Source: Ficedula albicollis
Lineage: Eukaryota; Chordata; Aves; Passeriformes; Muscicapidae
NCBI RefSeq assembly: GCF_000247815.1
Contig: NW_004775881.1
Coordinates: 902,200 to 966,199, forward strand
Length of the DNA stretch: 64,000 bases
Reading direction: 5' to 3'
A program made the translations under genes and the position numbers. Numbering within the stretch: position 1 is the first letter of the stretch; every line of letters starts with the position of its first letter. The notes below the pieces were generated by a model. That model saw only the letters and a program-made list of their open reading frames with translations, searched no databases and had not been told where the DNA came from. This document shows positions 54,991-64,000 of the stretch, one piece after another.

Positions 54991-57129
54991 TGGCACTAGT
55001 ATCAAATCTTACTTAAATCCTCCATGTGGGTGTGTGTAGTACAGAGGGCATGCAAAGCATGGAACTGACACTGCATCTCAAAAGCTAAGGGCTGAAACAG
55101 GTTGAGTAAAACCAGTTTTACCTCATCTTTCTTTTTGGTTTTAAGAGAATGATTTAGACACTATTAAGCCAGTTCAGTCAAAGTAAATGGTATAGAGCAG
55201 TGTAAAATTCAAGCAATGTCAGAAGGAAAGATGCAAAAATTGTTTCTGGGCATTGTCTGTTACCTTTGCTGCTGAAAAGACTTGTTGACTAGACTGGATC
55301 ACTATATAGACATACTGGATGTGACTTTGATTTTCAAAGCTTTTTCAAAAAAACCCAACCAAACAGGCAATTACTGATACATTTTATCATGTTTAAAATA
55401 AAAGAACAGACCAGCATTGCTCAATTTTTTTAGTGAGAAATGGAGTTCATCTTGCAGTTTCTTTTTGTTTCCTTTACTTACATCACTAAAAATTGAGTAC
55501 TTTGGCTTCAAAGCCGCCACTAGAGGCCATTGGATCAATACAGCACTCTTGCCACAAGACTAACATCAAGCTATGTTAGACATAAATCAAGGGAGGTAAG
55601 ATGACTCTGTTAACTTACAGTGTATGTTTCATCACTGCACAACTTCCCTGTTGTGGGGAAAATTTTTAATCTCAGCTTCTATCAGCTGTTACAGCTTAAA
55701 GGCAGAAGAAGAAATACATGGGTCATCTTGATGCCTCCTTTGAGCTAGAAGAATAAATCAGGGTATGTTTATTTTTTAAGAATTAATTTTGTTTCTTGTC
55801 TGCCCTCAGTATTGCCACAAGAACATTGTGATTTCTTCAAATTGTTGTTTTGTCCATCATATTTATCATAGTCCTTATAGGTCTGCTTCTATTCTACTGG
55901 TCATTAACCATTGACAGCATTTAATAGCTGGTATCCAAAACTCATCCCCTACTCACCTATTGACTTCATCCTCTAAATTATATGGTGTAAATAACTCCAC
56001 ACTCCAAACTACAGGACAGAGGATGCAAGCTGCTCCTCCAAACAAGATAACTTTCAATAACAACCTTGACAAAGCTGAAGAGTGAGGCAGCGTGGGCTGG
56101 AGCACCATCTGCTGGCATCCTCTCTGGTGACTACTTTTGCTTTTGGTTGCTCCCTTGTGTTCGTGGACACGACAGCTTATTTCACCCAGAGGACAGGGTG
56201 GCCAGGGATCCTTGCCTGCACTTCCATGTGTGATGACAGCCCCCGGGGGATGCAAGAAAGGGCAGGAGAGTAGGTTTTCTCCTCACCAAAGAGTGGCAGG
56301 AGCCCAAGGGGCTGTGACAGCCCCAGGAGCATGGCCTGGAGCTGACACTCCATCCCCCTGCTGCTGAGCATGAAGGAATCTCGCCACCACGTCCAGACAG
56401 GCAAACATCCCTGCAAAAACAGCTGCAAATTGCAGTGTGATCAACTCTCAAACACTTCATTTTTGGCTTCCTGAGTACTGCTGACCTTGCCTGAGGCCTT
56501 CCCTGAGCAGAGTGGAATAAATGTTTGCAAGGGTGATTGACTGCCAGGGGAATTAAGTATGGGTTTGTCGTTGTTGTTGGGGGGTTTTTTTGTTGTTGGT
56601 TTTTTTTTCCCAGTACATCACCATAACTGTTCTCCCTGTAAAATATCTTTTCAGTGTCTGGTTTTGTAACTGTCAGAGGACATTCATGTATTTTCCCTTT
56701 CCCCACATTAGCTGCTGCAAGCTCAGTTCATGCATGGATTTCTTGCCACAGGCATTCCATAGAGGACAGAAGGGCCCAAGCAGCTGTGGAGAAAGCCTGG
56801 CTCATGTGAAGGTCTACAACTTGAAGCATCCACAGGTGACAAAGGAAACTTTTTAGATGGCCACATTTTCTATTTAATAGTCACTGGATAAAATACACAT
56901 ACACATACACACACACACATGAGAAACTGCAAAGGAGAGATCAGCAAGAACGATCTCAAAAAAGTGACCTATGAGCAGAGCACCCTCAAGATGCAAAAAC
57001 CAAGGAAGTGGAAAGTAACTATCTTGTCATGCAGCATGGAGAAACAACATATTGTTCTCTGTGTCTCTGGGAATAGGACAAAGTGTAGAGAGCTCAGCTT
57101 GGACACTCTGAAGACCTTCCAATAGGACA
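54991..57129. other. Intergenic, no gene recognised
   Basis: AT-rich to about 56 kb, then increasingly GC-rich. A short (CA)n tract lies at about 56893-56920. Overlapping frames of up to 174 codons on the minus strand (56182-56706) have no recognised domain. Confidence 0.5.
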
Positions 57130-58395
57130 AGATGTGTTTGGGGTCTCTATGGCCAGGACCACAGCAGCACAGGGGACTGGCTGAGGGGCTCGGGCTGGGA
57201 TACGGCCCCAACAGGAGCAGCCCTGGGCACACTGACACAGGAGGATGAGCCCAGGTGAGGAGCACGGCCCCAGATTGGCATCAGGAGAGGCTGGCACGGA
57301 ACAGTGAGCCCCGGTGAGTGCTCTGGCCTGGGCAACTCTGCCGTGCACCTGGGGAAGGTGGCAGGATCAGGCAGGGAGGAGGGAATGCCCAGATGCACAT
57401 GAGCTGAGGACGTTGTGCCTGGCGTGGCTGAGAAGAATGCACTGTGCCGGCGGCTCCTGGTGCTGGCCCTGCTGTGGGCCAGTTTGGGGCTGGCACCACT
57501 GCCAGGCAGCAGCAAGGCCAGGGTCGGGGCTGTGCCCAGCCTCTGCCTTGTGCCTGGCTGTTCCTCGAGAACAAAACGGTTGTGCTTGTGGTTTCTGGTT
57601 ATGTGGCCTGTCCTCTTGTGGTGTGGTTTGGGGCTGCACTGGCAGTACTGCTGGACAGGGCCCTGGCTGCTGGGGGATCAGAACAGGAACTAGGGCTGGG
57701 ATTCAGTTGTGCCCCATGATTGTGGGAACCATGGCTGTGAAGGGAGCTGAGAGAAGGTGCTGCACCAGAGCTGCCCGAGGGTGGCTTCTCCCCACACCAT
57801 CAGCAACAACCCAGCACGTGCTGCTGCTCATTTGGCTTCTGGCCACGGACAGGCTGGGGACGATCCTGTCCTGCTGCCCCTGCCAGAGGGCTTCTGGTTG
57901 TCCTGGCTCTTGGTAGCTCATTTCATTTGATATTCAGCATTGGGCTTGGCTCAGCCATGTTTGATGAACGCCCTCTGGCACGTTCAGACTGGGATGGGGT
58001 TTGTGTTGTGTCTGGCTCAGCGATGTTCATTGGGATGTGCGGCATAGTCCATGGCTCCCCAGTCCTGCTCCAGGGCAGGGCGAGGGTGGCCAGGCAAAGG
58101 TGCTGGGTGGGGCCAGGCCCTGGGTGCAGTCCTGCTCCAGGACAGGGCAGGGCGAGGGTGGCCAGGCAAAGGTGCTGGGTGGGGCCAGGCCCTGGGTGGG
58201 CACAGCCCACCCTCAGCCCCAGCATTATTTGGTGACTGGTTCCCAAAATGGCCCTCACTGGGCTGAGGGGTTGCGGCAATCTGTGCCTCTTCCTTTGCTC
58301 TTCTGGTTGGAAACGTACATTTTTTGGGCTGAGTCCTGAGCCTTTCCATTGTCATTTCTCCCTCCCCATCCTTGGAGTACAGCACTGGGCAGTCT
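57130..58395. other. GC-rich subtelomere-like DNA next to the TTAGGG array
   Basis: Composition shifts sharply to GC-rich. Many long overlapping frames on both strands (up to 200 codons at 57314-57916) follow from the low stop density of GC-rich DNA, and none is recognised. A tandem repeat of about 67-72 bp (58060-58126 and 58127-58198) contains GGCGAGGGTGGCCAGGC and differs mainly by a small insertion. The proximity to telomeric repeats suggests subtelomeric sequence. Confidence 0.55.
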
Positions 58396-60264
58396 GTTAG
58401 TGGTAGGGTTAGGGTTAGGGTTAGGGTTAGGGTTAGGGTTAGGGTTAGGGTTAGGGTTAGGGTTAGGGTTAGGGTTAGGGTTAGGGTTAGGGTTCGGGTT
58501 CGGGTTCGGGTTCGGGTTCGGGTTCTGGTTGGGTTTAGGGTTCGGAGTTAGGGGTTGGGGTTTAAGTTCAGGGTTAGGGTTAGGGTTAGGGTTAGGGTTG
58601 GGGTTAGGGTTAGGGTTAGGGATAGAGTTCGGATTTGGGGTAAGAGTTACAGTTGAGGTTAGGGTTGGGGTTCGAGTTCAGGATAGGGTTCAGGTTCAGG
58701 TTAGGGTAAGGGTTTGGGTTCCGGTTCGGGTTAGGGTTCAAATTCCAGTTGGTTTTAGGGTTAGGGTGAGGTTTAGGGTTAGGGTTAGGGTTAGGGTTAG
58801 GGTTAGGGTTAGGGGTTAGCATTAGTGTTAGTGTTAGGGTTTAGGGGTTAGCATTAGGGTTAGTGTTAGGGTTTAGGGGTTAGTGTTAGGGTGAGGTTTA
58901 GGGTTATCATTAGGGTTGGGGTTCGGGTTAGCTGTGGTTTAGGTTAGGGGTTAGGGTTAGGGTTGGGGTTAGGCTTGGGGTTAGGGTTAGGATTAGTGTT
59001 CGGGTTTTGGTTAGTTTTGGGGCTAAGGTTAGGGTTTGGGTTAGGGTTAGTGTAACGGTTAGGGTTAAGGTTAGGGTTAGTGTCTGGGTTAAGGTTAGGG
59101 TTCGGGTTCAGTTTCGGATTAGGGATCGGGTTAGGGAATGGGTTACTTTTAGGGTTAAGGTTAAGGTTGGGTTTTAAGTTAGAGTTGGTGTTAGGGTTAC
59201 AGTTGGGGTTAAGGTTGGGATTAGGGTAGGGGTTAGGGTTCGGCTTTAGGGGTAAGCATGGTGGTATAAGTTCAGGGTTAGGGTTGCCGTAAGTGTTGGT
59301 TTTGGGGTTCGGGTTCAGGTTAGGTTTGGGGTTAAGGTTATGTTGAGGGTTAGTATTTGAGTTAGGGTTAGGTTTAGAGTTGGGGTTAGGGTTAGGCTTA
59401 GGGTTAGGTTTAGGGTTAAGGTTCAGGTTAGGGTTCACGTTAGGGTTAAGAATGAGTTTTAAATTAGAGTTGGGGTTCAGGTTAGAGTGGGGGTTATGGT
59501 TGGGGTTAGGGTTGGTATTAAGTTTCGGTGTTAGGGGTTGGGTTTGGGTTTTGCTTCAGGGTTAGGATTAGGGTTGGGGTTGCAGTTGGGGTTAGGGTTA
59601 GGGTTAGGGTTAGGGTTCACGTTCGGGTTAGGGTTCCGGTTAGGGGTGGGTTTAGGGTTAGGTTTAGGCTTAGGGTTAGGACTAAGGCTGGGGTTCAAGT
59701 TAGGGTTGGGGTTTGGGTTAGGGTTGGGTTTAGGCTTGGGGTAAGGTTTAGGGTTAGGGCTGGGTTTTAGTATTAGGGTTAGAGCTAGGGTTTGGTTTAG
59801 GGTTAGGTTTCAGGTTAGGGCTATGGTTAGGGTTAGGGTTATGGTTAGGGTTAGGGTAAGGTTTAGAGTTAGGGTTAGGTTTCATGTTACGGTTAGTGTT
59901 CGGGTTCGGTTCGAGTTCAGGTTCGGGTACAGGTTAGGGTTGGGGTTAGGGTTAGGGTTTGAGTTAGGTTTTGGTTTAGAGTTCTGGTTTGGGTTAGGGT
60001 TAGGGTTAGGGTTCGGGATATGGTACGGGTTCAGGTTCAGGTTAGGGTTAGGGGTTAGAGGTTAGGGGTTAGGGTTAGGATTATGGTTAAGCTTAAGGTT
60101 AGAATTAGAGTTAGGAATAGGAGTAGGATTAAGTTTGGGGAAAGGATTGAGGTTAGGGTTCAGTGTAAATGGTTAGGGTTAGGGTTCAAGTTTGGGGTTA
60201 GGGTTAGGGTTGGGATTAGGGTTAGGGATAAAGTTAGGGTTAGGGTTAAAGTTAGGTTTAGGGT

Positions 60265-60731
60265 TAGGGATAGGGATAGGGATAGGGATAGGGATAGGGA
60301 TAGGGATAGGGATAGGGATAGGGATAGGGATAGGGATAGGGATAGGGATAGGGATAGGGATAGGGATAGGGATAGGGATAGGGATAGGGATAGGGATAGG
60401 GATAGGGATAGGGATAGGGATAGGGATAGGGATAGGGATAGGGATAGGGATAGGGATAGGGATAGGGATAGGGATAGGGATAGGGATAGGGATAGGGATA
60501 GGGATAGGGATAGGGATAGGGATAGGGATAGGGATAGGGATAGGGATAGGGATAGGGATAGGGATAGGGATAGGGATAGGGATAGGGATAGGGATAGGGA
60601 TAGGGATAGGGATAGGGATAGGGATAGGGATAGGGATAGGGATAGGGATAGGGATAGGGATAGGGATAGGGATAGGGATAGGGATAGGGATAGGGATAGG
60701 GATAGGGATAGGGATAGGGATAGGGATAGGG
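60265..60731 (+). repeat. Pure (TAGGGA)n block, about 78 copies
   Basis: This is an uninterrupted TAGGGA hexamer array of 467 bases inside the degenerate TTAGGG array. It equals the telomere hexamer with one T replaced by A. No substitution was seen by eye, so it must be recently expanded or homogenised. Confidence 0.97.
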
Positions 60732-61628
60732 TTCAGGTTAGGGTTAGGGGTTTGGGGTTAGGGGTTAGGGGTTATGGCTTAGGGGTTCGGGATTAGCGGT
60801 TAGTGTTAGGGTTAAGGATAGGATTAGCGATAGGGTTAGGGTTAGGTTTAGGGTTAGGGTTAGGGTTAAAGTTTGGGTTAAGGCTAGGGATAGGGATAAA
60901 GGTTAGGTTTTGGGGTTAGTTTTAGGGTCAGGGTCAGGGTTCAGGTTAGTGTTTCGGGTAAGGGGTTAGGGGTTAGGAGTTAGAGGTTAGACGTTAGGGG
61001 CTAGGAGTTAGGGATGGAGTTCAGGCTCGGGGTTAGGGTTAAGTTTGGTGTTAGGGGTTAGGTTAGGGTTGAGGTTAGGGTTAGGGTTAGAGTTCAGGTT
61101 CTGTTAGGGTTAGGGTTATGGTTAGGGTTAGGGTTGTTAGGGTTAGGGTTAGGGTTAGGGTTAGGGTTAGGGTTAGGGTTAGGGTTAGGGTTAGGGTTAG
61201 GGTTAGGGTTAGGGTTAGGGTTAGGGTTAGGGTTAGGGTTAGGGTTAGGGTTAGGGTTAGGGTTAGGGTTAGGGTTAGGGTTAGGGTTAGGGTTAGGGTT
61301 AGGGTTAGGGTTAGGGTTAGGGTTAGGGTTAGGGTTAGGGTTAGGGTTAGGGTTAGGGTTAGGGTTAGGGTTTGGGTTCAGTTTTGGGTTAGACTTAGGT
61401 TGAGTGTTAGAATCAGGATTCAAATTTGACTTATGGTTAGGGTTCAGGTTAGATTTCGGATTCAGTTTAGACCTTGGTATAGGGTTAGGGGTTAGACTTA
61501 GCGTTTGGGATAGGGTTTGGATTAGGGTTCAGGTTAGTGTTAGGGGTTAGGGGTTAGGGGCTTGGGGTTAGCGGTAAGTTTTAAGGTTAGGGTTAAGATT
61601 AGGGTTAGGGTTAGCGTTAGGGTGTTTA

Positions 61629-61880
61629 GGGTTAGGGTTAGGGTTAGGGTTAGAGTTAGGGTTAGGGTTGAGGTTAGGGTTTGGGTTAGGGTTAGGGTTA
61701 GGTTTAGGGTTAGGGTTAGGGTTAGGGTTAGAGTTAGGGTTAGGGTTGAGGTTAGGGTTTGGGTTAGGGTTAGGGTTAGGTTTAGGGTTAGGGTTAGGGT
61801 TAGGGTTAGAGTTAGGGTTAGGGTTGAGGTTAGGGTTTGGGTTAGGGTTAGGGTTAGGTTTAGGGTTAGGGTTAGGGTTA
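61629..61880 (+). repeat. 78-bp higher-order repeat of 13 hexamers, three copies
   Basis: The variant order (TTAGAG, then TTGAGG, TTTGGG, TTTAGG among TTAGGG) repeats with a 78-bp period. The TTGAGG variant starts near 61668, 61746 and 61824. This is higher-order structure like that of centromeric satellites, but made of telomere hexamers. Confidence 0.9.
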
Positions 61881-62986
61881 GGGTTAGAATTAGGGTTCAT
61901 CTTAGGGGTAGGGTTCGGGGTTAGGGGTTATTGTTAGGATTATGGTTAGGGTTTGGGGTTGGGTTAGGTTTAGGGTTAGGGTAGAGTTAGGGTTAGGGTT
62001 AGGGTTTCGGCTAAGGGGTTAGGGGTTAGGAGTTAGAGGTTAGACGTTCGGGGTTAGGAGTTAGGAATGGAGTTCAGGTTCTGGGTTAGGGTTAAGGTTG
62101 GGTTTAGAGTTGAGGTTAGGGTTGGGGTTAGCGTTAGGGTTAGGGTTAGGATTAGGGTTAGGGTTATGGTGAAATGTTAGGGTTAGTTTTAGGGATAGGG
62201 TTAGTGTTTGGGTTTGGGTTTTGGTTGGGTTTGGTGTTGGGGTTGGGGTCGGGTTTGGGTTGGGGTTAGGGTTGGGTTAGGGTTAGGATTAGGGTTATGG
62301 TTAGGGTTACTTTTTGTGTTAGTGTTACGGGTACGTTTTGGCTTAGGTTTAGGGTTGGGTTAGCTTGAGGGTTAGGTTTACGTTTAGGGTTAGGTGTTAT
62401 GGTTGGATTTGGCATTGGTGTTAGGGTTAGGGTTAGGGATCAGCATTAGGGTTAGTGTTAGGGTTTAGGGGTTAGTGTTAGGGTTAAGTTTAGGGCTAGG
62501 TTTAAAGTTAGGGTTAGGGGTTAAGTTTCGGTTTAGGATTAGGGTTTGGGTGGGTTTGGGTTAGGCTTAGGGTTACGGTCAGGGTCAGGTGTTAGGGTTA
62601 ATGTTAGTGTTTGGTTTGGGGTTGGGATTGTGATTGGGGTTGGTTTTTGGATTAGGGTAAGGCTTAGGATTAATGTTAGCGTTACGGTTAGGGTTCTGGG
62701 TAGGTTTATGGTTTGGGTAATGATTGGGTTAGGGTTAGGGTTATGTTTAGCTTTAGGGTTAGGTTTTAGGGATTAGGTTTATAGTTAGTGTTAGGGATCT
62801 GTTGGGGCTAGGTTTAGGGTTAGGTTTATGGTTAGCGTTAGTGTTAGGGTTAGGGTTTAGGGTTTAGGGTTAGGGTTATGGTGAGGGTGAGGGGTAGTGT
62901 TAGCGTTTGGGTTAGGGATTAGGCTTAGTGTTAACGTTAGGGTTAGGGTTAGGGTTATTTTTCAGGGTTAGCGTTAGGGTTAGGGG

Positions 62987-63814
62987 TGTCCTGGTTTGGA
63001 GGACAGGTGTCTGCCGATAAAGGCGAAAGTTTTCCTTTGAAATAGAGACTTTAATTCCATTCCCCCCCAAGTTTTATAATTGTTTGAATCAAGGACTCTG
63101 AGGCAGAGATAAGGGGGTAGGAATAACAGCTCTTTTACTAATATATGTAACCGTAGAAGCAGAAACAACAGCAGTTGTTAAAATTACCAACAAAACAGAA
63201 CAGATAACTCGGCTCCAGTCCTTTCTTTAGCTGTAGGCACACTCTTTCTCTGCGCTTGGTCCCGGTGCTGCAGCTGAAACAAAACCCGGCAGCTGCAGAG
63301 AAGCAGCGGGAGTGGAGGCGGGAGCAGAGGCAGGAGGGGGCGGCAGTGGCCACGCCAGTCTCGGGGGGAGAACGGTCTGGAGCGGGCAGCTCTTCGCTCA
63401 CCGTTTGTGTCTAGGTGATTTGCTGTGTCCACAGAGGCTGGAGGCTGGAACGGGGAAATGCAGGGCAAGTGATCGCAGGGGGTCTGGCTCTCCTGCGTTC
63501 TGCCGCATGGGCTGCAGGCGGGGCGGGGTCCTCCTCCCAGCTCGCCGGATGCAGGGCAGGTGATCGCAGAGGCTCTGGCTCTCCTGCCTTCAGCCGCGTT
63601 GGCTGCAGACGGGGGGGTCCTCCTCCGAGCTCGCTGGAAACACGAGAGCCCCTCCGGAACCACGAGAGCTCCTCCGGCAGCCCAGCTCCCACCTACCCCT
63701 TTTGTCTAGAGTCGTCAAAGATCCTGGGTGTAACCCGGCCAGCTCCATTGGCATGATAATGGGAAAAATTCTTTAAATTGACACAGTAATAGAAAAAACA
63801 CTCAATCCCTGACA
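62987..63814 (-). mobile_element. 3' LTR of an avian endogenous retrovirus, minus strand, 828 bp
   Basis: On the minus strand it begins TGTCAGGGATTG (63814) and ends CAAACCAGGACA (62987), with TGTC...GACA ends. On the plus strand the phrases CTGGTTTGGAGGACAGGTG and GGGGTAGGAATAACAGCTC are of a type abundant in passerine genomes. A purine-rich tract precedes it on the minus strand, so it is a 3' LTR with the provirus body to the right. The GC-rich long frames inside (up to 159 codons) are not genes. It directly borders the telomere-type array. Confidence 0.8.
63458..63640 (-). repeat. Tandem repeat of about 91 bp within the LTR
   Basis: Two diverged copies begin ATGCAGGGCA at 63458 and 63549 on the plus strand and share GTGATCGCAG and TCTGGCTCTCCTGC. 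This is probably a doubled U3 segment. Confidence 0.75.
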
Positions 63815-63834
63815 TTATCCACCCCAATTTTTTT
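63815..63834 (-). other. Polypurine tract of the minus-strand provirus
   Basis: On the minus strand, A7TTGGGGTGGATAA lies directly before the LTR start TGTC. This is where plus-strand priming occurs in retroviruses, and it fixes this LTR as the 3' copy. Confidence 0.65.
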
Positions 63835-64000
63835 CCATGCCAACTTGCTACAGCAAATTAAAACTTATATACATACATGCAGTTACTCGTATACATACAT
63901 GCACTTACAGGCACAGTATCATAGATAGTTCACCCTAGAACAATGTCTCCTTGGGGTATGCATTGGGTCTCCATCCTTTTGCATCACCCACCAAGTGCAA
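63835..64000 (-). mobile_element. Internal 3' end of the minus-strand provirus, cut by the window edge
   Basis: This is the sequence upstream of the polypurine tract on the minus strand. It should hold the end of the last viral gene plus untranslated sequence. The 166 bases visible contain stops in the frames I checked and no assignable domain. The rest of the provirus and its other LTR would lie to the right. Confidence 0.55.

Larger units (their letters stand above)
58396..62986 (+). repeat. Degenerate telomere-type (TTAGGG)n array, 4.6 kb
   Basis: The whole stretch is built of TTAGGG and one-base variants (TTCGGG, TTTGGG, TTGGGG, TTAGTG, GTTAGGGG), with the G-rich strand on the plus strand. 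Perfect blocks occur at 58409-58492 (14 copies) and 61137-61370 (39 copies). Five TTCGGG copies lie at 58493-58522. If terminal, a G-rich plus strand would put the chromosome end to the right. The heavy degeneration and the retrovirus at its right edge favour an interstitial or subtelomeric array. Long frames of alternating residues (for example RV, LG or NP types) in it are not genes. Confidence 0.97.

Noticed and set aside
57314..57916. 200-codon plus-strand frame
   Set aside because: It lies in GC-rich DNA where stops are rare. Equally long frames overlap on the other strand and no domain is recognised.
58349..62776. Repetitive frames such as RD, GI, RV, LG and NP dipeptide repeats
   Set aside because: They are translations of the telomere-type hexamers in six frames. 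The same DNA gives several at once.
63138..63756. Arginine- and proline-rich frames of 83-159 codons
   Set aside because: They lie within the minus-strand LTR and its GC-rich U3 repeats, on both strands.

Overview
The window looks like nuclear DNA of a bird, most probably a songbird. The evidence is 3' fragments of CR1 retroposons with their typical tails, a tRNA-Ile-headed SINE with a CR1-like tail (the TguSINE1 type known from zebra finch and relatives), several avian-style retroviral LTRs, one old MIR-like SINE and a long TTAGGG-type array. I found no host protein-coding gene, rRNA or true tRNA gene that I can support. The long open frames are artefacts of simple sequence (poly-G, TAAAA, TTAGGG variants) or unrecognised short frames.

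Layout: 1-12.8 kb is AT-rich intergenic DNA with an LTR-PBS-gag remnant of a betaretrovirus-like (ERVK-type) provirus near 1.9-2.9 kb, a probable solo LTR near 6 kb and a fresh 131-bp duplication near 9 kb. A 926-base pure G run fills 12867-13792. At 24.08-24.67 kb a second G run (397 bases) is the centre of an almost perfect palindrome flanked by a 5-bp direct repeat. A (TAAAA)n tract of about 64 copies follows at 25.7 kb. From 27 to 37 kb there are a MIR-like SINE, a 238-bp duplication, several LTRs and an undetermined insertion with 10-bp flanking repeats. At 41.2-44.2 kb a 1448-bp segment carrying the SINE is duplicated at about 99.9% identity. At 52.9-53.7 kb lies the minus-strand 3' end of a retrovirus (membrane-anchor remnant plus LTR), followed by a CR1 end.

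From about 56 kb the DNA becomes GC-rich, and at 58.4 kb it enters a 4.6-kb degenerate telomere-type array with perfect TTAGGG blocks, a pure TAGGGA block of 467 bp, a 78-bp higher-order repeat and internal duplications. The array ends abruptly at 62987 in an 828-bp LTR on the minus strand whose provirus continues past the right edge. This suggests a subtelomeric or interstitial telomeric location.

The most noteworthy points are the foldback element with its poly-G core, the telomere-variant array with a retrovirus set against it, and a recurring 'full unit - short diverged partial copy - full unit' pattern at three separate loci. That pattern points either to template-switching duplication or to assembly gap-closing artefacts.
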